Positions 17,242 to 27,000 of a stretch of DNA of 35,603 nucleotides are shown here, one piece after another. Each line of letters begins with the position of its first letter. The stretch's first letter is position 1. This DNA is from Thiotrichaceae bacterium. GTDB taxonomy: Bacteria; Pseudomonadota; Gammaproteobacteria; Thiotrichales; Thiotrichaceae. The DNA is taken from contig JALSJN010000001.1 of the NCBI GenBank assembly GCA_026989335.1, positions 1 to 35,603 on the forward strand. The letters are read 5' to 3'. A model generated the notes under the pieces. That model ran no database searches. It was given only the letters and a program-made list of their open reading frames with translations, and was not told the origin of the DNA. The position numbers were made by a program, and so were the translations under genes.

Positions 17242-17703
17242 ATGGCGCGAGCGCTAACAGTCGCTGAACGCTCGCGTGAGGAAGGTGAAGTTCCCGTCGG
17301 TGCTGTCGTTGTCAAAGATGATCAGCTTATCGCAGAGGGCTGGAACCAGCCCATCGACAAACACGATGCCACGGCGCATGCTGAAATTGTGGCAATTCGT
17401 GCAGCAGGTGAGGCGCTGAAAAACTATCGGATCCCTAATACTACGCTTTACGTAACGTTAGAGCCTTGCACCATGTGCGCAGGTGCAATTATTCATGCGC
17501 GTGTTCAGCGTGTCGTGTTTGGCGCACCCGATCCACGTACAGGAACAGCGGGTAGCGCGATTGATTTATTTTCACAGACTTATCACAACCATCGCGTAGA
17601 TGTTGTCGGTGGGGTAATGCAAGATGAATGTGGTCAAATTCTGAGAGATTTTTTTAAACAACGACGAGAAAAAAACAAAAAGGACAAACATGAGAAAAGA
17701 TGA
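17242..17703 (+). CDS. tadA: tRNA-specific adenosine deaminase
   Basis: Deaminates A34 to inosine in the anticodon of tRNA-Arg(ACG); a cytoplasmic zinc enzyme. Zinc and catalytic residues are HAE (H46, E48) and PCTMC (C76, C79). GEVPVGAVVV opens the core, and ARVQRVVFGAPDPRTGTAGS with its RNA-contacting loop is typical of TadA rather than other cytidine deaminases. The ATG at 17242 gives 153 residues. The reading frame stays open upstream to 17194 and encodes TDQEW just before this Met, resembling the EYWM of E. coli TadA, yet no ATG, GTG or TTG is available there. An ATT start at 17209 or 17215 is possible. It overlaps the next gene by 14 bases. Confidence 0.93.
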   Translation: MARALTVAERSREEGEVPVGAVVVKDDQLIAEGWNQPIDKHDATAHAEIVAIRAAGEALKNYRIPNTTLYVTLEPCTMCAGAIIHARVQRVVFGAPDPRTGTAGSAIDLFSQTYHNHRVDVVGGVMQDECGQILRDFFKQRREKNKKDKHEKR

Positions 17704-18067
17704 CTCCATCAATGTACTCGGTGAACCTTTAGAGCTATGTGGGGATAAACCCATTACAGGTTTTTTTCGTGATAGTCACTGCAATACTTGTGAAGAAGAC
17801 TTTGGCTCACACACCGTTTGTATTCAAGCCAGTAAGGAGTTTCTTGCCTATTCAAAATCTAAGGGCAATGATTTATCAACCCCGCAGCCACAATTTGGCT
17901 TTGAAGGTTTAAGAGCGGGTGATGGTTGGTGTTTATGCGCTGCGCGTTGGCTAGAGGCGTACGAAGAAGGTGCTGCACCGCGTGTTTTTCTATCACGAAC
18001 CCATCAACGTGCGTTAGATGTTGTGCCTTTAGAGCGCTTGAAAAAGCTAGCTACCGATTTGAATTAA
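17690..18067 (+). CDS. DUF2237 family protein
   Basis: A 125-residue protein of a conserved but uncharacterised family. The signature blocks are all present: NVLGEPLELCGDKPITGFFRD, HCNTCEEDFGSHTVCIQAS, FLAYSKSKGNDLSTPQP, GLRAGDGWCLCAARWLEA and THQRALDVVPLERLK. Six cysteines sit in conserved blocks, suggesting metal or redox chemistry, but no function is established. AAGGA just upstream fixes the start, which lies inside the end of tadA (14-base overlap), so the two are very probably co-translated. The trhO promoter follows 57 bases after the stop. Confidence 0.9.
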   Translation: MRKDDSINVLGEPLELCGDKPITGFFRDSHCNTCEEDFGSHTVCIQASKEFLAYSKSKGNDLSTPQPQFGFEGLRAGDGWCLCAARWLEAYEEGAAPRVFLSRTHQRALDVVPLERLKKLATDLN

Positions 18068-18124
18068 ATGTCAGTACGGTTTGTTTTGCACGATAGAAAA
18101 GCTTGTGTGATGACCTGAGTCAGT

Positions 18125-18152
18125 TTTACACCGTAAGTTTTGCGCGTATAAT
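18125..18152 (+). promoter_or_regulatory. Predicted sigma-70 promoter of trhO
   Basis: TTTACA (-35, 18125-18130) and a perfect TATAAT (-10, 18147-18152) are separated by 16 bases. The -10 is bracketed by GCGC on both sides, giving a GC-rich discriminator of the kind seen in growth-rate or stringently controlled promoters. The leader to the ATG at 18183 would be about 23 bases. Confidence 0.7.
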
Positions 18153-18182
18153 GCGCCTATGTTTATTTCGCTCGGTTAAATC

Positions 18183-19160
18183 ATGTCAAAATTTGTTGTC
18201 TGTGCCCTTTATCACTTTGTTGTACTTAAAGATTTTGAGTCATTGCGTGATCCATTACATAAAGTTATGGACGACAATGCTGTACGAGGTACGTTACTAC
18301 TGGCGTTAGAAGGGATTAACGGCACAATCGCGGGTACACGTGAGGGCGTAGATGCCGTACTCACATGGCTGCGTAATGACCCACGTCTTGCCCCGCTTGA
18401 CACGAAAGAATCATTTGATGAAGAGCTGCCGTTTTACCGTACTCGCGTAAAACTTAAAAAAGAAATTGTTACCATGGGTATTGATTCAATTGATCCCAAG
18501 CAAATTGTAGGAACTTACGTTAAACCGAAAGATTGGAATGCATTAATATCTGACCCTGATGTGTTGTTGGTGGATACGCGTAATGATTACGAAGTGGCGA
18601 TTGGCACCTTTGAAGATGCAATAAACCCCGATACCACAGTGTTTCGGGAGTTTCCACAATATGTAAAAGATAACCTTGATAAAAATAAGCATAAAAAAGT
18701 TGCGATGTTTTGTACTGGTGGAATCCGTTGTGAAAAGTCGACGGCCTACTTAAAAACTCAAGGCTTTGAAGAGGTTTATCATCTTGAAGGTGGCGTACTT
18801 AAATACTTAGAAGAAGTTCCTGAAGCAGAATCAATGTGGCAAGGTGAATGCTTTGTATTTGATAATCGCGTTTCGGTGAATCATCAATTAGAAAAAGGTC
18901 TGTATGATCAATGCCATGCCTGCCGTATGCCCATTACCGAGGCGGATAAAGAGCATGTACATTTCACGCATGGTGTCAGCTGTCATCATTGTCATGATGT
19001 GACTGACGAGGTTCAAAAACAGCGTTATATCGAGCGACAAAAGCAAATAGAACTTGCAAAACAACGGGGCGAAGAACATATCGGTGGTGATGTAAATAAG
19101 TTTGCGCGCAAGCATCGTGAACAAAAGAAAAAGTTTAAAGCGGCTCAGGCGCAAAAATAA
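18183..19160 (+). CDS. trhO: tRNA uridine(34) hydroxylase (rhodanese family)
   Basis: TrhO (YceA) uses O2 to hydroxylate U34 of certain tRNAs, the first step of cmo5U/mcmo5U synthesis. The 325-residue protein starts with the acylphosphatase-like N-domain ([36 protein letters not shown]). It continues through the central rhodanese domain with active-site Cys177 in [14 protein letters not shown], and ends in a cysteine/histidine-rich tail (CHACRMPI...[13 protein letters not shown]) that looks zinc-binding. A lysine-rich end follows. It has its own strong promoter upstream. The stop codon is directly followed by the ATG of the next gene with no spacing. Confidence 0.95.
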   Translation: MSKFVVCALYHFVVLKDFESLRDPLHKVMDDNAVRGTLLLALEGINGTIAGTREGVDAVLTWLRNDPRLAPLDTKESFDEELPFYRTRVKLKKEIVTMGIDSIDPKQIVGTYVKPKDWNALISDPDVLLVDTRNDYEVAIGTFEDAINPDTTVFREFPQYVKDNLDKNKHKKVAMFCTGGIRCEKSTAYLKTQGFEEVYHLEGGVLKYLEEVPEAESMWQGECFVFDNRVSVNHQLEKGLYDQCHACRMPITEADKEHVHFTHGVSCHHCHDVTDEVQKQRYIERQKQIELAKQRGEEHIGGDVNKFARKHREQKKKFKAAQAQK

Positions 19161-19454
19161 ATGAGTAAACGAAGCTTTATTTTTGATGGGTCGGATGGGG
19201 GGGCTGAAATGTTATCTGCAATTTTAAATCATTATGCTGATATTGCTTTTCCCGTGGGTGGCTCAGAATGTGCAGCGGCATCGCGCGAGGCTGTGCATGG
19301 TCTTATTGAGAAACTAAAGCCGTTAGATGACATTGAAATCAGTCGCCGTCAACGGCCCATGATGAGATCAGCAGTTAAATGGTTTTATAATGACTCTGAA
19401 TATGCCAGCCCTAATGATCCGATGTATGTAACTTTGCGTGAAAGATTACAGTAA
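19161..19454 (+). CDS. Conserved-looking small hypothetical protein coupled to trhO
   Basis: A 97-residue protein I do not recognise. Its ATG immediately follows the trhO TAA, so translation probably continues from the same ribosomes. No signal peptide or membrane span is visible. The sequence has an ordered, glycine-containing N-terminal half (FIFDGSDGGAEMLSAILNHY; FPVGGSECAAASREAVHGL) and a basic segment with paired Met/Arg (ISRRQRPMMRSAVKWF) ending in TLRERLQ. Codon usage looks like that of its neighbours, which argues for a real gene. A role related to tRNA modification is only suggested by position. Confidence 0.75.
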   Translation: MSKRSFIFDGSDGGAEMLSAILNHYADIAFPVGGSECAAASREAVHGLIEKLKPLDDIEISRRQRPMMRSAVKWFYNDSEYASPNDPMYVTLRERLQ

Positions 19455-19519
19455 TCCAATAAGAACATTGCAATTCTATCTGCTTTGCATAAAATAGCTT
19501 TATTCAAATATTTCAGGGC

Positions 19520-20539
19520 TTGAAATTGATTAAACAATCTACAGTCGTAGTCTCATCGTTATATATTGCGTTTTCCACATCATTTTTTTCAACGGCTGTT
19601 TTCGCTAAAAATGGCTCAGGTGGGTGTCTTAAAGCTACACAACTTTGTGAAGCTTATCAATCGTACCGAAAAAAAACAAACCCAGGTAAAGCACATCTAG
19701 AAAAAGGGAAAATGTATCCAATCATTGAGCGTAGTAAGAAGAACGCAGCGGTTCGCATTAAAATAAAAAGCTTAAAGCGCTCTTCTCGATGGGTGAAAGC
19801 AAGTTGTGGTGAAATGTTAACTAGCTGCAAAGTTGGCGCAAATATATTATCAAAGGACTCTTTAAAAAAGAAAAAACCAGTACGAAAATCGAAAAAGCAC
19901 GCAAAAAATTTATTGGCATTAACCTGGCAACCCAGTTTTTGTGAAACGCATGGCAGTAAAAAAGAATGCCGAACCCAAACGACAAACCGATATGATGCAA
20001 GCCATTGGTCATTACATGGCTTATGGCCCCAACCCAGAAATAAAGCCTATTGTGGGGTGAGCCAAACAGACAAAGGTATCGATCGTAATAAACGTTGGCA
20101 CTTATTAGAGCCTCTTGAATTAAGCCAAGAAACCGCAACAGAACTTGCGTTTGTTATGCCAGCCGTAGCTTCAAATCTACATAGGCATGAGTGGATTAAG
20201 CACGGTACTTGTTACGGTACCGATGCTGACACCTATTATTCAGATGCGATCGATTTAACCAAGCAGGTTAATGAATCCGTTGTAGGAAAGCTATTTAATA
20301 TGGGTGTTGGAAAACACGTCACTTTAAAACAAGTGCGTAAACATTTTGATAAAGCGTTCGGTGAAGGTTCGGGTAAAAAAGTTGATATGCGTTGTGATCG
20401 TAAAGGGCGTGTGACAGAGTTGTGGATTAATTTAAAAGGTGAAGTAGCTGCTAATAATTTAGCTGAACTGCTAAAAGATGCATTACGTGCAGGTTCTACT
20501 TGTAAAGCTGGGAAGATTGATCGCGCTAATAACTTTTAG
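19520..20539 (+). CDS. Secreted ribonuclease T2 family protein with basic N-terminal domain
   Basis: A periplasmic or secreted acid-type RNase. The 339 residues start at a TTG at 19520; a second TTG at 19526 has better spacing from CAGGG and is an equally good start. Signal peptide: residues 1-29, ending AVFA. Residues 60-110 (GKMYPIIERSKKNAAVRIKI...RWVKASCGEML) look like a small SH3-like beta domain, followed by a very basic linker. The RNase domain has both T2 active-site motifs: HWSLHGLWPQ at 162-171 (H166) and HEWIKHGTC at 223-231 (H223, E224, K227, H228). Unlike the compact E. coli RNase I (about 268 residues), it carries this extra N-terminal part. No immunity-type gene is adjacent. Confidence 0.92.
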   Translation: MKLIKQSTVVVSSLYIAFSTSFFSTAVFAKNGSGGCLKATQLCEAYQSYRKKTNPGKAHLEKGKMYPIIERSKKNAAVRIKIKSLKRSSRWVKASCGEMLTSCKVGANILSKDSLKKKKPVRKSKKHAKNLLALTWQPSFCETHGSKKECRTQTTNRYDASHWSLHGLWPQPRNKAYCGVSQTDKGIDRNKRWHLLEPLELSQETATELAFVMPAVASNLHRHEWIKHGTCYGTDADTYYSDAIDLTKQVNESVVGKLFNMGVGKHVTLKQVRKHFDKAFGEGSGKKVDMRCDRKGRVTELWINLKGEVAANNLAELLKDALRAGSTCKAGKIDRANNF

Positions 20540-20614
20540 CGCTACATTGGTACTTCCTTCGGAAGGTATAGCGATATACTTTTTAGCTCTTGGTGAGCCT
20601 TAAAAAGCAACCGC

Positions 20615-21448
20615 CTAAACAGCTCTCTCTAAAAACAACCGAGTAATCCGAGACTTCCTATATAAAGACTCAGGAATCTTATCTGCAATCGAGGCGTGTA
20701 ATTCAGGTAGTCGTGACCAGTGCACCCCCATCTTATGATGGTGCGCCGTATGAAAACCTAAATTTCCTGTTAATAAATTAAATAAACGATTAGTATTATT
20801 ATAAGAAGCCTCAAATTCATTTTGGGTATCTAAGCCAGAATGATGTTCATAAGTCACATAAGTGGTAAATAACAAACTTGTTACCATCGGCAAAGCAAAT
20901 AATAATAATCCTGCCGTAGGATTTATCCAAACTAGTAGAGCCACAATCACAAAAGTAATCGCCGAATAGATTATAAATGGTTTAAGTTGTTTCGGGTGTT
21001 TCTTACCGACACCGTAGCCACGTGGATAGGCTGTAGCAGCAATATTAACGGTATATTCAAGAGCACCCATTTTTTTGCCATTTTTTCGTTTCCAACGGCT
21101 TTCATCTTTTTCTTGATCAAGAAAATTCAAGTGATGACCTAATACGTGATGCAAACGCCATAAGTGTGTGGTAACGCCAGTATGAAGTGCGTAGAAAAAC
21201 TCTAGACCTCTATTAAGGGCTGTATTACGAAAGGTAAACAAGTGTTGATGATGGTGATTCCACGCACTAATAACACCTTTTGGGATAATCATTAGCAGGT
21301 AAAATACAACTAAGAAAGTGGTACTTTCAACGGAAAAATATAAAATAAAATCGAGAAGACTTAATGATAGTATGATGATGACAGGCCAACGATCTTCTTT
21401 GTATCGAAATATGCCTGTTCCTTTTTCAGCGTGTAGATTCGCTTGCAT
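20615..21448 (-). CDS. Membrane fatty acid desaturase/hydroxylase family protein
   Basis: A 277-residue integral membrane di-iron enzyme. Histidine clusters: WNHHHQH near 63-69, HTGVTTHLWRLHHVLGHH in the first third, YEHH mid-protein and GFHTAHHHKMGVHW near the C-terminus. Hydrophobic spans lie between them (IIILSLSLLDFILYF; FLVVFYLLMIIP; FVIVALLVWI; GLLLFALPMVTSLLF). This fits the fatty acid desaturase family; the precise substrate is not predictable. AAGGG seven bases upstream of the ATG confirms the start. It is a single minus-strand gene between RNase T2 and the chromate transporter, and is a different subfamily from the desaturase at 13767-14894. Confidence 0.88.
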   Translation of the reverse strand: MQANLHAEKGTGIFRYKEDRWPVIIILSLSLLDFILYFSVESTTFLVVFYLLMIIPKGVISAWNHHHQHLFTFRNTALNRGLEFFYALHTGVTTHLWRLHHVLGHHLNFLDQEKDESRWKRKNGKKMGALEYTVNIAATAYPRGYGVGKKHPKQLKPFIIYSAITFVIVALLVWINPTAGLLLFALPMVTSLLFTTYVTYEHHSGLDTQNEFEASYNNTNRLFNLLTGNLGFHTAHHHKMGVHWSRLPELHASIADKIPESLYRKSRITRLFLERAV

Positions 21449-21685
21449 AGAATGTCCCTTTGTTTTCTTTTTTAACTTTGCAACTGATATGGCCTAGCGG
21501 ATAGTATGCTATTAAGGCGGGTATATCTAGAGCATTACTTAACTTTGTGCATTCTAAAGTTAATCCTTTTACATTTCTTTGACAAATGACAGTTTTATTC
21601 ATTTCCTACTGATTCTACCATTGTGTTGTCTATCTGGAGATTAGGGTAGTATGCAGTTTACATTTTAATTATTTATAGGATACCT

Positions 21686-23008
21686 ATGAACAGCGCTGTA
21701 AATACCGCTAACACTGAGACAAATAATGACGTAGAAACGCCATCATTATCATCCTTGGTCCAGCTTTGGGCAAAAATCGGCGTCTTATCATTTGGTGGCC
21801 CGGCCGCACAAATTGCATTAATGCATAAGCTGATTGTAGAAAAAATGCGTTGGATGACTGAAAAAGAATATCTAAACGCATTGAGCTTTTGTATGTTATT
21901 ACCGGGCCCTGAGGCAATGCAACTTGCCGCGTACGCAGGTTGGCGCAGTAATGGCGTACTGGGTGGGATCATTGCCGGCGCACTGTTTGTAATTCCAGGG
22001 GCAATCGTAATTATGGCTTTGGCCTGGATTTATGCTGTTTATGGAAATGTGCCACTTATTCAAGCCTTATTTTTAGGAGTAAAAGCGGCCGTTCTAGTTA
22101 TTGTGGTTGAGGCTCTACTAAAAATATCGAAAAAAGCACTAAAGAGTACTAGCTTAAAGATTCTTGCTGGGTTGTCTTTTATTAGTATTTTTTTCTTGAA
22201 TATCCCTTACCCCTTAATTGTTTTGGCAGCCGCTGCTTACGGTTTCTTTTTAGCACGCGGGAAAACCCCTGATGCGCAAACACTGGTTGATAAGCCTGAA
22301 GGCTTTAGCGCGCTAATTAAAACGGTATCCATTTGGCTGTTTATTTGGTTAGTCCCACTGTTTGCTGTCGCTTTATTGAGTGATCAACAAATCCTCATTG
22401 AAATCGGTAAGTTCTTCTCAAAACTGGCGGTGGTAACGTTTGGTGGTGCTTATGCGGTACTGGCTTATATGGGGCAAGATGTGGTTAATTACTGGGGCTG
22501 GTTGACGCCAGAAGAAATGATGGATGGCTTTGGTTTGGCAGAAACTACTCCTGGGCCGCTAATACTTGTGACTGAGTTTGTTGGGTTTTTAGCAGGGTTT
22601 AAAGAAGGAGGATTAAGTTTAGGGGTCGCTGCTGCTTTAATTACGTTGTGGACTACGTTTATTCCTTGTTTCTTATGGATATTTGCGGGTGCGCCCTATA
22701 TTGAGTGGATCGGCGCTCAGCCAAAATTAAAAAGCGCCTTGCAAGCAATTTCAGCTGCTGTTGTTGGTGTGATACTTAATCTTTCCGTTTGGTTTGCGTT
22801 GCACGTGATGTTTAAAGAGGTCAACTTAACCAACTATGGGCCTATAAAGCTTTGGCAACCTGAGCTAGCTACGGTAGATTGGCGAGTTATAGGGCTGACA
22901 GCCTTATGTGCTTTGTTGATATTAAAACTAAAGTGGGGGATTGTTCGTGTATTAACAATTTCATCCTTATTCGGCGCCGCACTAGTTTACGCCCAAGGTG
23001 GTTTTTAA
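21686..23008 (+). CDS. chrA: Chromate efflux transporter (CHR, two-domain)
   Basis: An inner-membrane CHR-family transporter of 440 residues, the long-chain type with two homologous halves. The first half begins LWAKIGVLSFGGPAAQIALM and continues with LNALSFCMLLPGPEAMQLAAYAGW. The second has FSKLAVVTFGGAYAVLAYM then FGLAETTPGPLILVTEFVGF. About ten hydrophobic spans are visible. Known members export chromate; those outside metal-resistance operons may serve another anion such as sulfate, so the substrate is inferred from family. AGGA five bases upstream supports the ATG. No chrB or other resistance gene is adjacent. The tail-to-tail neighbour is a pseudogene. Confidence 0.93.
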   Translation: MNSAVNTANTETNNDVETPSLSSLVQLWAKIGVLSFGGPAAQIALMHKLIVEKMRWMTEKEYLNALSFCMLLPGPEAMQLAAYAGWRSNGVLGGIIAGALFVIPGAIVIMALAWIYAVYGNVPLIQALFLGVKAAVLVIVVEALLKISKKALKSTSLKILAGLSFISIFFLNIPYPLIVLAAAAYGFFLARGKTPDAQTLVDKPEGFSALIKTVSIWLFIWLVPLFAVALLSDQQILIEIGKFFSKLAVVTFGGAYAVLAYMGQDVVNYWGWLTPEEMMDGFGLAETTPGPLILVTEFVGFLAGFKEGGLSLGVAAALITLWTTFIPCFLWIFAGAPYIEWIGAQPKLKSALQAISAAVVGVILNLSVWFALHVMFKEVNLTNYGPIKLWQPELATVDWRVIGLTALCALLILKLKWGIVRVLTISSLFGAALVYAQGGF

Positions 23009-23016
23009 CGAGTGTT

Positions 23017-23315
23017 CTAATGCTTGTTTTTAATTGATTGATAATGTTCAACTTCTGGAGATGGGTCATAACAGTGAGGCAGTAAGTTGCGCCGTAGTTG
23101 ATATTCCTCAGATTCTCGAAAGCCAACTGTATGGTCTTCAAACGTTTGCCAGTTGACCAATAAAATATATCGATTTGGGTGTTCAATTGATTGTTATAGC
23201 TGATGAGAGAGATAACCTTGCATGCCGGATATGATTTTTTCTGCTGCTTCAAAAGCTGTTTCAATTGCACGGCTTTGATTGGGTTCACACCAAAAATAGC
23301 AACTTCTAGTATTAT
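23017..23315 (-). pseudogene. Decayed antibiotic biosynthesis monooxygenase (ABM) domain gene
   Basis: Read on the minus strand, the first codons give IILEVAIFGVNP. After a one-base loss the next frame continues NQSRAIETAFEAAEKIISGM, QGYLSHQL, an in-frame TAA, then QSIEHPNRYILLVNWQTFED and HTVGFRESEEYQLRRN, ending HYQSIKNKH and TAG. This is a full ABM-family (PF03992-like) protein of about 100 residues. There are three lesions: ATA where the start codon should be (23313-23315), a frameshift near 23283, and an internal stop near 23200. The start region overlaps the roxA stop. The 133-residue open frame 22887-23288 is only the shifted frame. Confidence 0.88.
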
Positions 23316-24487
23316 CTGTGAATCCCGCCTTCATGAATAAGTGTGCCAAAAAGAGTTGCAAAATCAGTGTTCTTTTTCAGCGTTTTGAGTGACTCATGGC
23401 TAAAATAATAATTCTCACAGAGCTCTTGAATATCGGGTTTTAAATTTGATGGTAGTTCAATGTGATGTCCATCTGCAAAAAAATGTAAGCTTTGTTTCGC
23501 TTCAATATAGGCCATACGCAGCCAGCTTTCGCGCTCATAATCTCCTTCTTCAATCATACTTTGGTTGAATGTTTGGGATGATAAGGGTGTGTTTATTTCA
23601 GCTCTATTTGTTTCAGGCGGTTCGCCACGGGTTTCAGTAAGGTGCTTACCCAAAAATGTAGAAAGATTGGGTAATTGTTTATCAATAGCGCTTTGAATAA
23701 GTTGGGTCATGCTGGCTAGATCGGCTTGAGAAATCTCCCCAGAGTTTTCTTGTAATTTACGGTCCGCATCAGTAAAGCGTTGTTTAAATTCAGGCTCTTT
23801 ACTAAATGACTCTAACCAACTTTGCACTAATTCGACAGTTTGAGGGGCGCGAAAGCCAACTGAAAAGGTGAAGCAAGCACCTTCTGCAATGCCATAATGT
23901 GGCATGTTAGGCGGCAGGTAGAGCATATCGCCCGTATCTAAAAGCCACTCTTCATCGGCTTCAAATTCGTTTAATAAAGCAATGGGGAGATTAGGGACTA
24001 GGGCGGGTTCATAGTCGTCACGAGTGATGATTTTCCAGCGACGCTTGCCTTTGCCTTGTATGAGAAAAACATCATATTCATCATTATGCGGCCCAACACT
24101 GCCTTGATCTTCGGCGTAGCTAACCATCAAATCATCTATGCGCCAATCGGGGATAAACCGGAAAGGCTCGATTAGATTTCCTAACTCGGGAATATAGTGT
24201 TCTAAATCATTGACTAAAAATGTGCAGTGAGTATTGGGTAAGGTGGTGAAATCTTCATCTGTAAACGGTGATAGCTTAACTTGCCAGGGTTTGTTCGCAG
24301 GTGGCAAGCCGTGTTCGATGATCATGCGTGAGGGTGCGTCGGTATCTAGAGCAAGCCCTGCGAGTTCTTCCGCCGTAAAAGGCATTTCAAAATCAGGAAA
24401 CGCGTTACGTATCACTAAGGGTTTTTGTTGCCAGTAATTGGCTAAAAAGTCTTCTTTTGATATATTGCCAAGCACATGGGGAATCAT
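23312..24487 (-). CDS. roxA: Ribosomal protein uL16 arginine hydroxylase (JmjC)
   Basis: A cupin-4/JmjC 2-oxoglutarate and Fe(II) oxygenase that hydroxylates Arg81 of ribosomal protein L16 (YcfD/RoxA in E. coli). The 391 residues match the family (about 373). The metal triad is visible: H134 and D136 in GPHNDEYDVF and H197 in LPPNMPHYGI. MLYLPPNMPHYG and FSVGFRAPQ are typical, and the C-terminal winged-helix-like region follows. It begins three bases after purB ends, so the two are co-transcribed. Its stop codon TAA overlaps the degenerate start of the ABM pseudogene. Confidence 0.93.
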   Translation of the reverse strand: MIPHVLGNISKEDFLANYWQQKPLVIRNAFPDFEMPFTAEELAGLALDTDAPSRMIIEHGLPPANKPWQVKLSPFTDEDFTTLPNTHCTFLVNDLEHYIPELGNLIEPFRFIPDWRIDDLMVSYAEDQGSVGPHNDEYDVFLIQGKGKRRWKIITRDDYEPALVPNLPIALLNEFEADEEWLLDTGDMLYLPPNMPHYGIAEGACFTFSVGFRAPQTVELVQSWLESFSKEPEFKQRFTDADRKLQENSGEISQADLASMTQLIQSAIDKQLPNLSTFLGKHLTETRGEPPETNRAEINTPLSSQTFNQSMIEEGDYERESWLRMAYIEAKQSLHFFADGHHIELPSNLKPDIQELCENYYFSHESLKTLKKNTDFATLFGTLIHEGGIHR

Positions 24488-24490
24488 GAT

Positions 24491-25885
<1,395 letters not shown>

Positions 25886-26007
25886 TTAAATAAAAGAAGT
25901 GAAAGTATAACCGATGCTTATTTGCTTACAAGCGCATCTTTCTTTATATTCATCAGATAACTATAAGTATAAATTATTCACTCTCATAAAATAGCTAGGA
26001 GAAACAA

Positions 26008-26652
26008 ATGAAATTAATATTATTAGGTGCACCCGGAGCAGGCAAAGGAACCGTCGCTAAACTACTGACAAAAGTAGATGGTTCGGTACAAATATCAACC
26101 GGTGATATTTTACGCGGTGCGGTAACCGCAGGTACTGACCTCGGAAAAGAAGCAAAAGCATTTATGGATGCAGGTGACTTAGTGCCTGATTCATTGATCA
26201 TGAATATTATGGAAGCACGCTTGCAAGAAGATGACTGTAAATCAGGGTTTTTACTGGACGGCTTCCCACGTACAATTCCACAGGCAGATGCACTGGCGGT
26301 ATTATTAGATAAAATAGGTGCTGAACTTGATTTTGTCGTCAACCTTGAGGTACCACGCGATGTGATTTATGACCGTTTAACCACACGCCGCACCTGTGAG
26401 AACACAGAGTGTCAGGCGATTTATAATGTAAAAAGCATGCCTTCTAAAGTTGAAGGAGTTTGTGATAAATGTGGTAGTGCAACCATTCAACGTGCCGATG
26501 AAACGGTTGAAGCGATTAGCAAACGTCTTGATACTTATGATGAAATGACCGCACCTTTGGCGGATTACTATGATAAAAAAGGTCAGCTGTTTACTGTAGT
26601 CGCAACCTCGAGTGACAAAGTACTCGAAGAAGTGACTAAAAAGCTTGGCTAG
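26008..26652 (+). CDS. adk: Adenylate kinase
   Basis: Interconverts ATP + AMP and 2 ADP in the cytoplasm. The 214 residues are the long bacterial form. P-loop GAPGAGKGT at 7-15; STGDILR in the AMP site; LLDGFPRT; then the LID domain and a C-terminal helix. The LID carries four cysteines, C130, C135, C152 and C155 (CENTEC...CDKC), the zinc-type LID common in Gram-positives and some Proteobacteria, unlike E. coli Adk, which uses a hydrogen-bond network. AGGAGAAAC upstream gives a good ribosome binding site. A terminator lies 92 bases after the stop, with a repeat arm in between. Confidence 0.97.
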   Translation: MKLILLGAPGAGKGTVAKLLTKVDGSVQISTGDILRGAVTAGTDLGKEAKAFMDAGDLVPDSLIMNIMEARLQEDDCKSGFLLDGFPRTIPQADALAVLLDKIGAELDFVVNLEVPRDVIYDRLTTRRTCENTECQAIYNVKSMPSKVEGVCDKCGSATIQRADETVEAISKRLDTYDEMTAPLADYYDKKGQLFTVVATSSDKVLEEVTKKLG

Positions 26653-26710
26653 CTTGACTTAATATCTAGAAGAAGGGCCTAATTTAGCCCATTATTTTTA
26701 GCTTACTAAA

Positions 26711-26744
26711 AGCTAATTCTAATCCAATTAATCAGGCTCTCCTT
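26711..26744 (-). repeat. Repeat B, solo arm after adk
   Basis: AGCTAATTCTAATCCAATTA, then ATCAGGCTCTCCTTAA, matches the reverse complement of the left arm of the intact element (35378-35414) at most positions. The other arm is not recognisable to the left. The TTAA end runs directly into the following terminator. Confidence 0.65.
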
Positions 26745-26775
26745 AAAAAAACCTGCTTTAAAGGCAGGTTTTTTT
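26745..26775 (+). terminator. Rho-independent terminator of adk
   Basis: AAAAAACCTGC and GCAGGTTTTTTT form the stem around TTTAAAG. The T-run is strong. It separates adk from petA; the symmetric A-run would also allow use on the minus strand, but no minus-strand gene needs it. Confidence 0.9.
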
Positions 26776-27000
26776 ATTTGTGAGGCTATCGGTTATGTCA
26801 TTTGATTAAAACACTAACTTAAGTCAATTTTTTTGTTTTAAAACCATTAAAAAGTAAATTAATTATCATAATTTGACTTGACCTTTTTGCCTAGTTGAAC
26901 GAAGATGTTGCGGTTTTTTAATAGATATATTAGAGCCTGCTAATTGAGCTTCTATTTATCTATTTACAGATTTTTATAACTTATGTGGAGAACATGAATC

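Larger units (their letters stand above)
26653..27000. other. 348-base intergenic region adk-petA
   Basis: It holds a solo repeat B arm (26711-26744) and a strong terminator (26745-26775), then about 225 bases of AT-rich DNA up to petA. In that last part I see TTGACTTGACC near 26873-26883 and TATATT near 26926, either of which may belong to a petA promoter, but no properly spaced pair. No small ORF with a ribosome binding site is seen. Confidence 0.6.

Noticed and set aside
20540..20614. TTCC/GGAA hairpin after RNase T2 as a terminator
   Set aside because: Short stem with no T-run adjacent; not convincing.
21686..23008. chrA as a sign of a transferred metal-resistance island
   Set aside because: No other resistance or mobility genes are near, and composition resembles its neighbours.
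22887..23288. 133-residue minus-strand ORF overlapping the end of chrA
   Set aside because: It is the shifted frame of the ABM pseudogene running on into chrA antisense; the ABM-like residues are in the other frame.
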